From: Acidimicrobiales bacterium
GTDB lineage: Bacteria; Actinomycetota; Acidimicrobiia; Acidimicrobiales; JAKAVM01
DNA: 5,477 bases
Direction: 5' to 3'
NCBI GenBank assembly: GCA_027451785.1
Contig: DAIDIS010000204.1
Span: forward strand, 1 to 5,477
The notes under the pieces were generated by a model. That model did not search any database and was not told the origin of the DNA. It saw only the letters and a program-made list of their open reading frames with translations. Each line of letters begins with the position of its first letter. The first letter of the stretch is position 1. The position numbers were made by a program, and so were the translations under genes. This document shows, one piece after another, positions 4,570 through 5,477 of this stretch.

Positions 4570-5477
4570 CTAGATTCCCTGTGCAGCCAAGCCCCCCAGA
4601 GCGGAGCTCATGTACGAACTTTGGCTTTTCAAGTTCGCAAGGGTTTGCTCCATCTGGTTGAACTGGTTCTCAAGCATGGTCTGCTCTTGGGTGGCCAATT
4701 GCTGATAGAAGGAGATCTGAGGGTTTAAGTCATTCGATTGAGTTTGAAGCCCGTTGATCGCGTCGGCCACAAAGCCGGTGCCCGGAGCCCCATAGTTATA
4801 GGCAACCGTGGCCGCGGTCTGAGCGATACCGGGCGAGTAGGTAAAAGAACCTACGTTTGTCGCCGACGAAATCCCGGTCGCCGTGACTTGGAGCTGCATT
4901 CCGGCCAAGGTTGGATCCGTCACGGGTGCTGTAAGGAACTGTCCGTTGCCGGAGGCGGTAACACCGTTGATCGTTCCCTGGACATCCAGCCCCGAGAAAT
5001 TGACGAAGCTGCCGCTGACCCCACCGGTCAACCCGGTAGTTCCGGCTGCCCCGTTGGACGTTTGGATCTGGAATCCCGAAGCCGAGCCATAGGCGTCGGC
5101 CGTAACTTGAAGCTGCTGGCCCGACTTGATCACCTGCGCCGATAGTCCCAATCCCGATGATGCAAACTCGGAATTGAGTGCCGACGCTATCGATGTGAGC
5201 GACTGGCCTCCGGTCGTCGTATACGAGACGTTGGAAGTGCCCTGTTGGACGGTAAGGGTTTCGCCCGTTGAGACGGTACCGCTGGCCAAAACGTTGCCAT
5301 TGCTGGTTGCCTCGGTAGCCGATTGATTGACCACCACCGCATACGTCCCGGGCGCAGTTGTGTTTCCCGCATAGTTGAGAGACACCGTACCCGCGTATGT
5401 CCCGGAAGAAGGGGAGAAACTCCCGCCTCGAACAAACATGTCCTGGACCGCTGAAGGGTTAGCCGCGTAGGCAGCCT
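4570..5477 (-). CDS. fliD: Flagellar filament cap protein FliD (hook-associated protein 2), C-terminal part; N-terminus outside window
   Basis: FliD is secreted through the flagellum and forms the cap at the filament tip under which flagellin assembles. The frame is open to the right edge (5477), so the start is not in the window; 301 residues are visible before TAG at 4570-4572. The edge-proximal AAYAANPSAVQDMF resembles the FliD N-terminal region. GTYAVVVNQSATEA fits the 'Y-t-V-t-V-q-A' segment, and a stretch with GGQSLTSIASALN, GLSAQV and GSASGFQIQTS resembles the flagellin-IN-like fold. GLDVQGTINGVTASGNGQFLTA then matches the FliD C-terminal domain. The last 70 or so residues form a Gln-rich amphipathic helix (NQFNQMEQTLANLKSQSSYMSSAL) typical of FliD. 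By hand count, the 289 residues from the Met at 5439 have no Cys and only 14 charged residues. fliS follows 152 bases downstream. Confidence 0.94.
   Translation of the reverse strand, partial: AAYAANPSAVQDMFVRGGSFSPSSGTYAGTVSLNYAGNTTAPGTYAVVVNQSATEATSNGNVLASGTVSTGETLTVQQGTSNVSYTTTGGQSLTSIASALNSEFASSGLGLSAQVIKSGQQLQVTADAYGSASGFQIQTSNGAAGTTGLTGGVSGSFVNFSGLDVQGTINGVTASGNGQFLTAPVTDPTLAGMQLQVTATGISSATNVGSFTYSPGIAQTAATVAYNYGAPGTGFVADAINGLQTQSNDLNPQISFYQQLATQEQTMLENQFNQMEQTLANLKSQSSYMSSALGGLAAQGI

Overview
This is a 5.5 kb piece of bacterial chromosome with six protein genes. Two are cut by the window edges, and no stretch longer than about 155 bases lacks a gene. By eye the GC content is in the mid-to-upper 50s. 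Three features suggest an actinobacterium: the GH1 sequence variants (GVQTYSR, GYGPTFGL), a GtrA-like protein, and three start codons that lack a Shine-Dalgarno sequence but sit just downstream of a -10-like hexamer (leaderless style). Flagellar genes at this GC would fit a motile Acidimicrobiia-type organism. That placement is inference, and no marker here settles it.

Left half (+ strand): the C-terminal half of a family 1 beta-glucosidase (1-729), a GtrA-like four-helix membrane protein (838-1485), and a complete cobT (1557-2660) for assembly of the cobalamin lower nucleotide loop. They share a direction but are separated by 108 and 71 bases. Both complete genes have their own promoter-like hexamer, and they do not look like one pathway.

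Right half (- strand): the end of a flagellar filament-cap operon, read right to left. It holds fliD (cap protein, cut by the right edge), fliS (flagellin export chaperone) and a 93-residue helical protein overlapping fliS by 17 bases. That last protein sits where fliT, the FliD chaperone, usually lies. A class I SAM-dependent methyltransferase of unknown substrate follows on the same strand and ends tail-to-tail with cobT.

The most interesting non-coding part is the 152-base fliD-fliS gap. It holds a perfect 14-bp palindrome, flanked by a second pair of complementary 6-mers, just upstream of a plausible sigma-70-type promoter for fliS. I see no mobile element, CRISPR array, RNA gene or clearly new multi-gene system. 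The second-look items are the divergent FliT candidate, the fliS promoter/palindrome, the leaderless versus Shine-Dalgarno split, and the very charge-poor FliD.
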